From: Dipteris shenzhenensis
Lineage: Eukaryota; Polypodiophyta; Polypodiopsida; Gleicheniales
Reading direction: 5' to 3' (one strand)
Assembly (NCBI GenBank): GCA_047967505.1
Contig: CM106539.1
DNA: 64,000 bases
Shown here: piece after piece, positions 21,241-32,821 of the stretch
How positions within the stretch are numbered: position 1 is the stretch's first letter
Layout: every line of letters starts with the position of its first letter
Translations under genes and position numbers: made by a program
The notes under the pieces: model-generated
Told to the model about the DNA's origin: nothing
Database searches by the model: none
What the model saw: only the letters and a program-made list of their open reading frames with translations

Positions 21241-23037
21241 TATCCTCTTTTTCCTTTTTGACCAATTTGATTACTTTTTTTGGTTGAAAACCCTTTCCCA
21301 ACTTATCCCCTCTCTCTAGCTTATTATATTCCCCCTAATTATTTCTTAATTTCTAGAGTCTTCTCTTAAATTTCCTATCTTTTCTTTTTGTTGCCTAGCT
21401 TAGTTACACTCCCTCTAATTTTGGCCTAATTATTTGTCCCTATTTTTTGCCTAGTTTTTCCTTATTTAATTCTTTCCTAAAAGTTCTCCTAATTTTTTAA
21501 TGGTAACCTTTTTTCCCTATTTTTCTTTTATCTTCCCTAATCTTGTCCTATTTCTTCACGTTTCTTCCTTAATATGTTCTTGTATTTTAAAAAATTTCAA
21601 TGGCTTATTTTCCTTATTTTTCTCCTACCTAGTTTTTTCCTTAAACTACCTCTCTCGTCTCCCTGTTTCAAAATTTCCTTATTTCTTCCTTCTTTTCCTT
21701 TACCTTTTATTCCAAATTTTCTTCCCATTCCCATAAGTTATCCTATTTTACCCCCCTCCCCCCTCTTTTTCAAAGAGTTTTCATATCTTAGCCTCCCCCT
21801 TTTTTTCCTTTATTAATTTTGTTCTTGTTTATTTTTTCCCATTTCTCTTTAGTTTTCCATGATTTTTTTGCTCTCTTTTTGCTTATCTTCTAATGTCTTA
21901 TTTTCCTTATTTGTATTGACTCTACTTAATCAAGTTTTTTCATATTATTTTCCTTTTAATTTCTTACCCCTTGCTTACAATTTTTTCTAATAAACCCCTT
22001 TTTTAAATTACCGCTTCTATCCCTATTGTTTAGTAAACATGTATTGATATATTTAACCCCCTATCTTCTAAATTAACTCTACCTCACACAAAGTTAACCC
22101 TTCCCTAGCCCAACCCAAACTAACCTCCCGAGTAATCTCTTCCCTTCCCTAGCTCTAACGACTCGATTACTCCCCCACACACAGGCCCCAACACCTAACC
22201 TCCCTAGCTATTTGTTGGCCGGACCCCTCAACTGACTAGGCCCCCTTCTATTTAAATGGCCCTTCTTCAATCGCTTTTCCATTGCCTCACTGTTAATCCG
22301 TAGTTTGCCTGTCAATTTTCCCTCCCACCAGTGCGAACTAACTGCTATCTCACTACCTAGTACCTACCTCTACTCTGAAGCACATGTTGTGCTCACTAGA
22401 GCTCCTCACTGGGCTAATGTGAGGCTGCTCTCAAGCCATCCCACTGCCTGTATACCTTTGTGCTCACCTCCGACTTGTACCTCTGTTGTGTACCTTTGTC
22501 CCATATGGCTACATACGTGCACAAGTGACCAAACCTACAGTAGAAAACGTCGATGGTGGTGCTGGGATCATGCATAGCCTTGCTTCATATGGACTCGTAG
22601 GCATTTATTATTCCCCCCTCTTTCTACATTGATTACCTCCCCCCCCCCTTGTTTATATCTTACTCGCCCTACTCAATAATTGCATCTAAATTCTCTCTTT
22701 CCATATATTTATTTCTATATTTAACTAAAATTAATTATTCATTTTTTCTACCCCCCCTACCTATTTATTCTATTTTTTGGTTTCCTTTTTGCCTCCCCTT
22801 CTCTTTCTAAATTCATAAAATCTTCCCCCCCTTCCCCCCTTTATCTCCCCTTGTGTTTTCTTTATTTCTTGAGATTGATTTATTTCTCTTATTCCCCTTA
22901 AATATTCAATCAAATCTCCGTCCTATTAAACTCTACCCTCTATGTTCCTACTACACCTCTCCTTCCCCTCCATTTTCACCTCATTTTGGTTAAATCCACC
23001 ATGTTTACTTCTAAATAGTTCACATCACTCCATAATA
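21182..23037 (-). repeat. macro-repeat unit 2, pyrimidine strand on plus
   Basis: Starts with a (CA)n tract at 21201-21238 and then repeats unit 1 from CTTTTTGACCA to TCACTCCATAAT at 23037 with scattered substitutions and small indels. Its core lies at about 22130-22600. No gene. Confidence 0.85.
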
Positions 23038-23218
23038 GTGGGGTAAATCAACCGATAAAAATGGAGGGAGAGGGGGAAAAAAATAAATTAATCATAAGTG
23101 ATGAGACCTTTAAAGGGTGGTGTGGTGTATGAGGGAAATTGTGAAGGGAATTTTTAAGGGGATTTTTTTAATAAAACAATATGAAGGGAGAATCTAAAGG
23201 AGAAAAGAGTGTTTCTCA
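23038..23218 (+). repeat. 180-bp locally inverted piece of the macro-repeat
   Basis: This stretch is purine-rich inside a pyrimidine-rich block and is the reverse complement of about 20333-20513 (shared words GGGTAAATCAACC, ATGAGACCTTTAAAGGGTGG, GTATGAGGGAAATTGTGAAG). Confidence 0.85.
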
Positions 23219-23515
23219 AAATTTTCTTATTTTTTTCTTTTTTGCTTTACCTTTTATTCCAAATTTTCTTCTCATTCCCATAAGTTATCCTATTTTACCC
23301 CCCTCCCCCCTCTTTTTCAAAAAGTTTTGATATTTTAGCCTCCCCCTTTTTTTCCTTTATTAATTTTGTTCTTGTTTATTTTTTTCCATTTCTCTTTAGT
23401 TTTCAATGATTTTTTTGCTCTCTTTTTGCTATCTTCTAATGTTTTATTTTCCTTATTTGTATTCGCTCTACTTAAGTAAGTTTTTTCATATTATTTTTCC
23501 TTTTAATTTCTAATT
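23219..23515 (-). repeat. partial macro-repeat unit 3, pyrimidine strand on plus
   Basis: Repeats 18900-19190 and 21665-21965 (CTTCTCATTCCCATAAGTTA, CTCTTTTTCAAA(G/A)AGTTTTGATAT). It ends where the LINE fragment begins. Confidence 0.85.
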
Positions 23516-23779
23516 TAAAAATGCGGGTTTATATTAATATGGTGTCAAATATACACGATCATAAAAAATGACCAACAGACTTCCAAAAGAAGTTCTGATA
23601 AGTAACAGTGCAATCTCTAGATATGTAGGTAATCGTCCGTTCAACTAAAAAACCAGTAGCAGTAACAAAAAAGAAGAGCGATCTAGGCCATCTCTTGTGG
23701 CTCTTCTTTAGGCGCCATGTGAGCAACCACTCGCAGTACAATCGTGCCTGGGATGTGTGGATGGGGGCGCGCGTGGATG

Positions 23780-24155
23780 CGTAGAGTTCCCAGACCTTCC
23801 CGTGTCGCTCTTTCCATAGTTGGAAGCACTCTGTTTACCCCTTGGCCAATTTCTAGGAGTAGGAACAGAGAGATTCATAAGTCCTAGAGGAGACCCGCTA
23901 GCCTGTGTGGTGATGGATTTGTCCATAGATCCTTCCAATGCCATTCGGCTGCTGGATGGAGACGGGGTGGAACTAATACAAAAAGTCTTCTATAAAAATA
24001 TCCCGACTTCTTGTTTTCTTTATGGCTTGGGAGGACACTTCATTAGGGACTATCCTGCCTGCAACAACCGTGGTAAAGAGAAGCATGCAAAGAAGAGCAA
24101 GGAGCCAGAGACACTGGATAAGACAAGGGTTGAGGACCCAATCCCTTCGCCATAG
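23780..24155 (+). pseudogene. LINE ORF1 (DUF4283-like / zinc-knuckle RNA-binding protein) remnant
   Basis: The frame reads PDLPVSLFP, a stop at 23817-23819, then LEALCLPLGQFLGVGTERFI, and later DLSIDPSNAIRLLDGDG. It continues with FYKNIPTSCFLYGLGGHFIR, then DYPACNNRGKEKHAKKSK. This is the usual plant LINE ORF1 layout: a DUF4283-type region, a basic linker and one zinc knuckle. The knuckle is damaged: the pattern C-x2-C-x4-H-x4-C has lost its second Cys (Tyr here) and the last spacing is altered. The protein would bind LINE RNA. Several stops follow to 24530 before the endonuclease frame. Confidence 0.7.
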
Positions 24156-24533
24156 GAAGAGGATCAAAATCAGATCAAAGAGAGGTGGGTAGATATAGAA
24201 AAGAAAGATAAATAGATAGTAGAAGAGAGAATCAGTGAAGAAAACATGGATGATAGCTTAGGTGAAGAGGATTTTGTACCCAACACCCAGAACTTTGAAG
24301 CTCAATTAGAGCAACCCGAATTCAAAACCATCTCTTAGGATGAACAGCCGTTCACCATAGTGAAGGGGAAAAGAGCCACCCATTGAAAAGAAGATGAACA
24401 GCTCCCACCTAGACAACCCAACCAAGAAGAGTTTAGCAGAAAGAGAAAAGAGGAGGTTATCTAGAGGTTTTGCGTTATCCCCTCAGATGAGTCTGATCAA
24501 CTTCAAGAAGTTGAGGAACAAAAGCTCCACCCA

Positions 24534-25260
24534 ATGATGAGTCAAAATATTTTTACGTGTTTCTTAGTTAATGTACAGGGGTTAACAAATGACCTGAAGC
24601 CCCTGGTGTTCAAGAGATGGTCGAGAACAAACAAGATTTCCCCTGACTTCTTAGCTCTCCAAGAAGTCAAAGTTAAAGGAGGTAAGCTTCTTTGGCATTT
24701 AAAGAAGATCGATGATAATAGAAGCTGGTTCACAACTAACCACGATGAAGGGAGAGGAGGTGCTGCTATAGGTGTTGCTAAACACCTGGCCCAAGGAGTA
24801 GGAAGAGTTCTTTAGACTTTCGGCAAATTTGGGGTAGGGGTGGAATTTTTTCATCCAAATATCTCTTGCCAAGTCTTCTCAGTGTATGCCCCAAATGTAG
24901 CTAGGGACAAAGATCTTCTGTGGAAAATCATCCATCTGGCAGCCAACGTGCTTCTACTTGGAGACTATAATATGGTTGAGAGTAGATTGGATAGGTGGGA
25001 AGGAATAGGCAGTGTGATAAGAGGTCACGAACTAAATACGTGGTCGCACCTTAAAGAAAGGGCCGAGCTCTTGGACATATCAGGAGATATTGCCTTTACT
25101 TGGACAAATAACCAGGTAGGGCCCCTCCACAGGAAAGGGCAATTGGACAGAGGTTAATGTTCCAAGAGAATTGTTATGCTGTGTTTTAAGAGCAGAGCGT
25201 TGGGTAACCTTCCCTTCTCAGATCATAAACCCATCACCATACTCCTGGAAAAGGAAGAAA
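24534..25260 (+). pseudogene. LINE ORF2 apurinic/apyrimidinic-type endonuclease domain, truncated
   Basis: One frame with two nonsense codons (24813-24815 and 25155-25157) covers a near-complete exo-endo-phosphatase domain. Catalytic landmarks in order are N in NVQGL, E in LALQEVKVKG, the SVYAPN strand, D and N in LLLGDYNMV, FTWTN, LDRG, and SDHKPI near 25222. In an active LINE this domain nicks target DNA for target-primed reverse transcription. The copy stops just after SDHKPI and never reaches the reverse transcriptase, so it is dead. Confidence 0.85.
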
Positions 25261-25280
25261 GGAGCATTGGCCAAGTAAGG

Positions 25281-25973
25281 TAGGTAATAAAAAATGAAGC
25301 AAGAAATAAAAAACAAAACCTGTGAGTCCATGTTGGTGGCCAAGTCATTAGAGACAGTGAAGAGTTGGGTAGCAGGACAAAAGGGAGACAGCCAAGAAAT
25401 AGAGAAGAAGGGCAGGCCGGCAACAAGACAGCAACACACAATCGAAGTACGGGGAGAAGCGCAGTCAAGGAGGTCACTGTATGAGAAGAAGCGCAAGTCA
25501 ACATAAGATATGTCTGCATGGGACGGGCACCAAAGAGAGGGCTTTTGAGGAAGGGTAGAAGGGGGCTCAGTACAGGTAGTGGTAGCAGGACAGCCGGGGT
25601 AGTCGAGGGGTATAAGTACATTACATGAGAAAGAGCAGGTGGGAGAAGGGGTAGGTTTTAAAGGTTAGTTTGGCTTAGTCGAGGAGGCATGGAGTGTAGT
25701 CGGTATAGAAGGTAGGGGCACGGAGGCCGATAGCCAGCACATAAATCAAGAGACGGGGATGCGAGCAGTTTGGGGAGGGCAGAAAATTAGAGTAGTTGAG
25801 GGGACTTTAGAAAAAGGTGTTTTTGGGAAAATTCGAAGAAGAAATTAGAACAAATGAGAAATGATTAGGAAAAGTGAGTAAACTAGGGAAAATGAAGTGA
25901 TAGGAATCTAAAAGAAGTTTTTGTTGGGAGAAGAGACTTAACGAATTAGAAAAAAGAAAATAAAATGAGAGAA

Positions 25974-26029
<56 letters not shown>

Positions 26030-26427
26030 CGGGGGTTTGGGGTGGGGGAGAGAGGAAGTTTGGTTATTTAGTTTAGTTAGTTTAGTTAGGTAGAAGTGTA
26101 GTCAGTTTGACAGGGGAAGTTAGGGAGGCAAGGGTGGTTTGGAGGTTTGGTTAGGTAGTTATGTAGTTAAGGAAAAAAGGGGGGTGAAAAAGAGAAAGCT
26201 ATTAGGGAATAAGTAGTAAAAAAGGTTTTATAAAATACGCGAAAGGGCGAGGAGATTTAAGAAAGGAAAATTTTATTAAAAAAACCAAAGAGTTTGGATG
26301 TTTAGGAAGATTAAAAAAGGGGCTGGGGGGAGAAGAGGATGGGGGTTGTTTTGGGTTGTAGGGCTTGAACAAGATAAATTAAGGAAAAACTTTAGGAGTT
26401 TAATTTAACTTTAGATTTAGATATAAG
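25281..26427 (+). repeat. partial macro-repeat unit, purine strand on plus, interrupted by copia A1
   Basis: Begins at the anchor AATGAAGCAAGAAATAAAAA (about 25293; also 52183, 57970 and 60808), contains a core to about 25760, a 55-bp (GA)n tract at 25973-26027, and runs to GATTTAGAT/ATAAG, where A1 is inserted. The unit resumes at 43606 with ATTAGAACAGTGGAACTAG, the same join seen uninterrupted at 53255-53285 and 59015-59045. Confidence 0.9.
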
Positions 26428-27084
26428 TGTTAGATATCAATGTTCCACACTCGTGTAACTATGCGGGAACCAGTAACTCTACTTGTAAGCTCCCCATATG
26501 AGGAGAAGGCATTTGAGTAGCTCGGTTATCCGGTAGGTCCTGGTTTGGTGGACACTAGATGGGGGCCATGTGTGGCCTGATGGCTGGACAGCTTCAGATA
26601 GAGTTGGCACACTGCTAACTAGGCTACATGCAAGTGCGGGAAGGCATCCCATGACTAACTGCACTAAGGCTAGATAGAGCATTTCCTGAGGCAAGCCCAC
26701 TCTCGGGTTGTAGGGCCCGCCGTTTGGAGCCACCGCTCTATCGTGTGGTCGGTGGCCTATTTCGGGACTGACCTCTAGTCGGCCGTTTTGGGTCGGTCTC
26801 CCAATTGAGTCTAACCGGGTGGCTATATAAGAGCAAGCCCATGAAGCCCATATTCATCACTCACTATAGCAACCCTGATTCCTTAGCATCCAGCCTCCAT
26901 CCTCTACTGTTTCCAGCATGCCATCGAAGCTTCTCACACAAGAGCACACGGCTGGGAGGCAGCGCCATCTATTATATCATTTTTCCAGTAATCAATTTTT
27001 TGATTCTCCATAGTATCTGTTTTTCTCTCTTGCATACGAGATCCTATTATCTATTGAGCATAGATGGTGTATTGTTTTCTTACA
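26428..27084 (+). repeat. A1 5' LTR
   Basis: Starts TGTTAGATATCAATG and ends TTTTCTTACA (TG...CA). A TATA box, GGCTATATAAGAG, lies at about 26821, some 260 bp before the end. Confidence 0.9.
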
Positions 27085-27097
27085 TGGTATTAGAGCT
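27085..27097 (+). promoter_or_regulatory. A1 primer-binding site
   Basis: TGGTATTAGAGCT, one base different from the tRNA-Met-complementary TGGTATCAGAGC, immediately follows the LTR. Confidence 0.85.
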
Positions 27098-27154
27098 TGA
27101 GCTCTAGCAAGAAGATTTGGTAGTGTGTTTTTGTTTGCGAGCAGATTGTGAGAG

Positions 27155-27660
27155 ATGGCCCAGCCCACAAGACTGCAAATCCCACCATTCGGCGAAAGCG
27201 AGAAGTTGGCCTGCACTAACTATCCACTCTGGGAGTTCAAGATGAAGACTATCCTAAGCGCATACGAGCTTTGGGATACTGCTACTGGGGTGGACATGAA
27301 GCCGGTTGTAAGATGGAATCCAGCCAATGCAGGACAACAGATAATACCAACTGCGGATGAGATTCTCACGTGGACAAGAAGAAATGCAGATGCGATGTGT
27401 TCTATTGTCTGCAGTGTAAGTGATTCTGTCATGGTGTTAATTCAACATGTCACCACAGCGGAGGAGGCATGGACGGTCTTGAAAAATCAGTACGAGACCA
27501 CGAATCAGATGCAGATTTAGAATCTGGAGACTCAACTCGCGAACGAGAAACTGTTTGAGTCTGAAATGGTAGAGAAGTTCATCATGATGGTAAAGAATCT
27601 GGGCGATCAGATGACTGCGATTGGCATCACCATCACCTGCGAGAATCTAGCACGAAGGTG
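27155..27660 (+). pseudogene. A1 gag remnant
   Basis: Starts MAQPTRLQIPPFGESEKL and continues NYPLWEFKMKTILSAYELWD, a copia gag N-terminal region, to a stop at 27518-27520. The same frame then continues with LETQLANEKL and VKNLGDQMTAIGITI. Gag would form the cytoplasmic particle that packages element RNA. The C-terminal zinc knuckle is missing: at about 27660 the sequence jumps into the protease-integrase junction, a deletion relative to the minus-strand copy at 34118-34786. Confidence 0.85.
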
Positions 27661-28912
27661 CATACTAATTCTCTATCAAGAGGAACTTGTTGTCCATTTC
27701 TGTGATCACGGATTGGGACCTCAAAGTTCACTTCGATAAGAATGGTGCACAAATTTTGGATCTTCAAGGGAAGGTCATTGGTAAAGGTACATGGCGCAAC
27801 AACATCTACGAACTCTCGGCTTTCAGTGCTCGAGCCGATGTGAGCAACACTAAGCTGTGGCATGAGAGGTTTGGTCATCTAAACCTTAGTTCTTTAAAGG
27901 AGATGGATAAAAGTGGAATGATTGCAGACCTACTAGAAATTATAGATCTGCCCGATGTATGTGAAGCTTGCATGATGGGCAAGCAGCATCGGCAGCCCTT
28001 TCCTAAAGAGGCTAGTAGGGCAAAGGCTCCTCTATAGCTCATTCACATGGACCTCTGCGAAAAGATGGAGACGGAAGCTTTGGGTGGTTCCTACTACTTC
28101 ATGACGTTGATCGACGACTACAGTAGAAGGATATGGATATACTTTTTGAAGACTAAAGATGAGGCTTTTAGTAAGTCCAAAGAATGGCATGTAATGGTCG
28201 AGAAAGAAATGGGGAGGGAGGTGAAGAAGTTGAGATCAGACAAAGGCTGAAAGTTCACATCAAGTGAATTCGAAAGTTACTGCAAAAGTCACGGGATCAA
28301 GAGGCAGAAACCCCTACCACATACACCACAGCAAAATGGAGTAGCAGAGTGCAAGATGCACGCCATCTACGAAATGGGCAGGAGTATGATGAAAGGGAAA
28401 GATTTGCCAAAGACTTTTTGGGCTAAAGCATGTAACAGGGTAGTTTACATTCTAAATCGTAGTGACATGAAGGCTATGAATGGGATGACTCCACTGCATG
28501 CCTTGTCTGGTAAGAAACCTTCAGCTACACATTTCAAAGTTTTTGGATGTGACTGTTTTGTGCATGTCCCTGATGCTATCAGGACCAAATGGGAACCGAA
28601 GAGACGAAAGTGTATTTTCTTGGGCTACAGTGAAGAGGCAAAGGGTTACCATCTCTATAATTCTGTTACTAAGAAGGTAATAGTAAGTTGTGATGTGGTC
28701 TTCTCAGAACAGCCTCATCAATTGGAGGAGGATGCTTCATTCCTAGACAACCAAGACCAAGATATCCATCCAGCACAACCACCAACAGCAGACCGAACTC
28801 CCCCAATGGTTCTTGGGAGGATTCAAGATAAAGAAGAGGAAGAAGAGCCTGTGGAACCACAACGGCAATGGCCATTCCTGAAGTGGGTAAAGCAGCTTTT
28901 GGATGGCAGATA
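27661..28912 (+). pseudogene. A1 integrase remnant
   Basis: The pre-integrase zinc-binding region reads LWHERFGHLNLSSLKEMDKS and later VCEACMMGKQHR (HHCC pattern). The catalytic core follows: MTLIDDYSRRIWIYFLKT, LRSDKG, a stop at 28248-28250, then TPQQNGVAECK; the D-D-E residues are recognisable. The C-terminal GKK, FGCDCFVHVP and IFLGYSEEAKGYHLY blocks are typical of copia integrases. A further stop lies at 28035. Integrase would insert the cDNA into the genome; this copy is dead. Confidence 0.85.
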
Positions 28913-28949
28913 ACCTCCAGCCATCGAGGAGGAACCATCCGAACACTGC

Positions 28950-29815
28950 CGGTCCAAGAGATTAGAGGAACAAAGAAGGGTGCAGGAACACTTGGTCAAC
29001 TACGCTTTGATGACAGAGGTGATCCATGTTGAAGAACCCAAGTGTCTTGAAGAGGCACAAGGTGATGATAGGTCGATGGAGGCTATGCAATCGGAGTATG
29101 GCTCCATAATGAAGAACAACACTTGGGACCTTGTGGATCGACCACCAAAACACAAGGTAATCAGCATCAAATGGGTGTACAAGACCAAGTACAAGTCCGA
29201 CGGCACGTTGGATAAGTACAAGGCTCGACTCATGGCAAAAGGATTCGCACAGGTACATGGTTTTGATTATCAGGATACTTTTTCTCCCACAGCTCGCGAC
29301 TACCCACAATTTGCAGTGTTTTGGCTTTAGCAACATAGGAAAGTTGGCCCATGTTTCAGATGGATGTAAAATCCACCTTTCTAAATGGAGATCTCAAGGG
29401 GGAGGTATACGTAGAACAACCACTAGGTTTTGTGATCCCCAATTCCCCGGTTCAAAAGGTAAAGTCTGTAAACTAAAGAAGGCACTTTACGGGCTGAAAC
29501 AGGCCCCACGAGTGTGGTACCAGTGAATTGATGCCTACTTTTTGCAAAATGGGTTCAAGAGGAGCCCATCTGATGCAAATTTGTATATCTACAGAGAAGG
29601 AGGCGGGTGTATGATCGTGGTCCTTTATGTGGACGACCTTGTCATAATAGGGAATCATGAAGAGAAGATCTCGCAAACAAAACATTTGCTAGGAAGAGAG
29701 TTTGAAATGATAGACCTTGGACTGATGCATTTCTATTTGGGGATTGAAGTTTTGGCAAGAGCCAAAATAGATCTTCATCTCACAGCTGAAGTATGCTGGA
29801 GAGATACTAAAGGCA
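28950..29815 (+). pseudogene. A1 reverse transcriptase remnant, frameshifted
   Basis: Reads EEAQGDDRSMEAMQSEYGS, NNTWDLVDRP, IKWVYKTKYKSDGTLDKYKA, RLMAKGFAQVHGFDYQDTF, then a frameshift near 29300 into the other frame, followed by KLKKALYGLKQAP, a stop at 29524-29526 and VLYVDDLVIIGNHEEK with the catalytic YVDD box near 29623. Order and motifs are those of a copia RVT_2 domain. Confidence 0.9.
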
Positions 29816-29821
29816 TTTGGC

Positions 29822-30584
29822 ATGGCTGTGTGCAAGACAGTTGGCACCCCTATGGAGGTTGACGTGAAGCTCTCAAACGAGGAGTCATCATCACTGGTGG
29901 ACGAAGCGAAGTACAGAAGGCTTATGGGCAGTTTGATTTACTTGTGCAACACACAGCCAGACATCAGTTTTGCGAGTGGTGTACTAAGCATGTTTTCCAA
30001 TAAGCCCCGGGAGAACCATTGGAGGGCAGGGATGCGGGTGCTAAAATACATCAAAGGCGCACTTGGTTATGGCATCACCTATACCAAGGGCAACATCTTG
30101 ACTAGATTCTGTGACTCGGATTGGGCAGGAGACGTGGACAACAGGAGATCAGTGACACGTTACTGTTTCTCACTCGGATCTAGAGCTATGTCATGGGTCA
30201 GCAACAAGCAACCCACAGTTGCTCTTTCTTCTACCAAGGCTAAGTACAAATCAGCATGTTTTGCTTCTTATGAGGCACTGTGGTTGAGGAGGATTTTAGG
30301 GGACATGGGTGTAGTGCAGAACAAGCCTACGCAATTATCATGTGACAATCAAAGTTGCATGGCAATTGCAAAGAACCCTGTGTTCCACGCTCGCACACCA
30401 CGCTCGCACAAAACACATTGAGATTCAATATCACTTTGTATGCGAGCTCATCATGGATGGAGAGGTCGACTTGGTGTACTTTTTGACTACAGAGAATGCT
30501 GCAGACATCTTCACGAAGGCTCTTGGAAGAGACTTGCTAGAGAGGCATCTTCATCAACTTGGAATTGGGCCAAAAAAGTAAGTT
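29822..30584 (+). pseudogene. A1 RNase H remnant
   Basis: Covers the connection (GTPMEVDVKLS, YRRLMGSLIYL, RPDISFA-like QPDISFASGVLS) and RNase H (FCDSDWAGDVDNRRSVT, VALSSTKAKYKSAC; the usual TEAEY is TKAKY). The frame shifts near 30400 into HIEIQYHFVCELIMDGEVDL and DIFTKALGRDLL. The change of Glu to Lys in the catalytic SSTEAEY box would itself inactivate it. Confidence 0.9.
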
Positions 30585-30611
30585 CACTTGTGGGTGGACA
30601 TTGAGGGGGGG

Positions 30612-30798
30612 TGTTAGATATCAATGCTCCACTCTCGTGTAACTACACGAGAACCAGCTAACTCTACTTGTAAGCCCCCCATATGAGGAGAAGGCATTTG
30701 AGTAGCTCAGTTATCCGGTAGGTCTTGGTTTGGACACCAGATGGGGGCCATGTGTGGCCTAATGGATGGATGGCTTCAAATAGAGTTGACACACTGCC
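30612..30798 (+). repeat. A1 3' LTR, first part
   Basis: Preceded by a polypurine tract (TTGAGGGGGGG ending at 30611). Starts TGTTAGATATCAATGCTCC and is cut at 30798 by insertion of A2. The five bases before the cut are CTGCC. Confidence 0.9.
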
Positions 30799-31491
30799 TG
30801 TTAGATATCAATGCTCCACTCTCGTGTAACTATGCAGGAACCAACTAACTCTACTTGTAAGCCCCCCATATGAGGAGAAGGCATTTGAGTAGCTCGATTA
30901 TCCAGTAGGTCCTAGTTTGGAGACCAGATGGGGGCCATGTGTGGCTTGATGGCTGGACGAAGTTGGCACACTGCCAACTAGGCTACATGTAAGTGCAGGA
31001 TGGCATCCCATGACTAACCGCATTGAGGGTAGACCGAGAATTTCTTGGGGCAGCCCACTCTCAGGTTGCAGGGCCCATTTGGAGTCCCAGATAATCCCGG
31101 ATGGCTTTGGGCCCAACCGGTTCTATTTTGCGCACCGGCTCTATCGTGTGGTCGGTGGCCTATTTCACTACCCCCAGTCGGCCATTTTGGGCGGACTAGG
31201 TCGGTCACCCAATTGGGTCTAACCGGGTGGCTATATAAGAGCAAGCCCATGAAGACCATTTCATCACTGGCTATAGCAACCCTGATTCCTTAGCATCCAG
31301 CCTCCGTCCTCTACTATTTCCAGCATGCCATCGAAGCTTCTTTCACAAGAGCGCACGGTTGCGGGGCAGCGCCATCTATTGTATCAGTTCTACAGTAATC
31401 AAATTTTTGATTCTCCATACTATCTATTTTTCTCTCTTGTGTATGAGATCCTGTTATCTGTTGAGCACAGACGTTGTATTGTTTTCTTACA
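30799..31491 (+). repeat. A2 5' LTR
   Basis: TGTTAGATATCAATG to TTTTCTTACA, 693 bp, followed by primer-binding site TGGTATCAAAGCC (31492-31504). TATA box GGCTATATAAGAG at about 31230. Contains the segment near 31080-31135 that marks A2 LTRs. Confidence 0.9.
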
Positions 31492-31561
31492 TGGTATCAA
31501 AGCCTGGACTCTAGCAAGAAGATTTCATAGTGTGTTTCTATTTGCGAGCAGATTGTGAGAG

Positions 31562-31838
31562 ATGGCCCAGCCCGCAAGACTGCGAATCCCACCGTTGGGT
31601 GAAAGTGGAAAGTTGGACGGCTCTAACTATCCACCCTGGAAGTTCAAGATGAAGACCATCCTAAGCGCATACGAGCTTTAGGATACTGCTAGTGGGGTGG
31701 ACGTGAAGCTGGTTGTGAGGCCGGATCCAGCCAATGCAGGACAACAAATAGTACCAACTGCGGATGAGATTCTTGTGTGGACAAGAAGAAATGCAGATGT
31801 GATGTGTTCTATTGTTTGCAGTGTAAGTGATTCTATCA
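31562..31838 (+). pseudogene. A2 first gag 5' fragment
   Basis: ATGGCCCAGCCCGCAAGACT start, LQIP-like IPPLGESGKLDGSNYPPW, a stop at 31678-31680, then SIVCSVSDSIM, where it joins LTR sequence. The join at about 31832-31845 has shared bases TCTAT and TGTGG between gag and LTR. Confidence 0.85.
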
Positions 31839-32181
31839 TGTGGTCGGTGGCTGACCCCCAGTCGGCCGTTTTGGGCAGATTGGTTCGGTCACCCAATTGG
31901 GTCTAACCGACTACGACTGGTGGCTATATAAGAGCAAGCCCGTGAATCCCATTTCATCACTGGCTATAGCAACCCTGATTCCTTAGCATCCAGCCCTCAT
32001 CCTCTACTATTTCCAGCATGCCATCGAAGCTTCCTTCATAGGAGCACACAGTTGAGAGGCAGCGCCATCTATTGTATCAGTTCTATAGTAATCAAATTTT
32101 TGATTCTCCAGACTATTTGTTTTTCTCTCTTGCGTACGAGATCTTGTTATCTGTTGAGCAGAGACGTATTGTTTTCTGACA
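31839..32181 (+). repeat. family A LTR 3' fragment within A2, with primer-binding site
   Basis: Begins in mid-LTR at GTGGTCGGTGGC and runs through TATA box GGCTATATAAGAG (31921) to TTTTCTGACA at 32181. It is followed by TGGTATCAGAGCT (32182 onward). Confidence 0.9.
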
Positions 32182-32251
32182 TGGTATCAGAGCTTGGACT
32201 CTAGCAAGAAGATTTGGTAGTGTGTTTCTGTTTGCGAGCAAATTGTGAGAG

Positions 32252-32821
32252 ATGGCCCAGCCCGCAAGACTGCGAATCCCACCGTTCGACGAAAGCGAAA
32301 AGTTGGACAGCTCTAACTATCCACTCTCGAAGTTTAAGATGAAGACCATCCTAAGCACATATGAGCTTTGGGATACTGCTACTGGGGTGGACATGAAGCC
32401 GGTTGCGAGATCGAATCCAGCCAATGCAGGACAATAGATAGTACCAACTACGGATGAGATTCTCACATGGACAAGAAGAAATGCAGATGCGCTGTGTTCT
32501 ATTGTCTGCAGTGTAAGTGATTCCATCCTGGCATTTATTGAACATGTCACCATAGTAGAGGAGGCATGGACTATCTTGAAAAATCAGTATGAGACCACGA
32601 ATCTGACATGAATTTAGAATCTGGAGACTCAACTCGCAAATGAGAAATTGTCTAAGTCTGAAGTGGCAGAGAAGTTCATCACCAGGGTGAAGAATCTGCG
32701 TGATCAAATGACTGCGATTAGCATCACCATCACCGACGAGAATCTAGCATGAAGGTGCATACGGATTCTTCCACCAATGTACGACAGCCTCGTTACGGCA
32801 CTGAATACGCAGAACAAAAAT
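32252..32821 (+). pseudogene. A2 second gag 5' fragment
   Basis: MAQPARLRIPPFDESEKL, NYPLSKFKMKTILSTYELWD, with stops at 32435 and 32615, to a region matching ILPP(K/M)YD near 32770. It ends abruptly near 32821 against antisense linker sequence. Confidence 0.85.

Larger units (their letters stand above)
23560..25280 (+). mobile_element. LINE (non-LTR retrotransposon) fragment, 5' half only
   Basis: Carries ORF1 remains followed by an APE-type endonuclease on the plus strand, the usual plant L1-like order. The sequence leaves the LINE inside the end of the endonuclease and continues as purine-rich macro-repeat at about 25276-25282 (word AGTAAGG shared with 52165). The reverse transcriptase and the 3' end are absent. 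The left edge is approximate. Confidence 0.8.
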
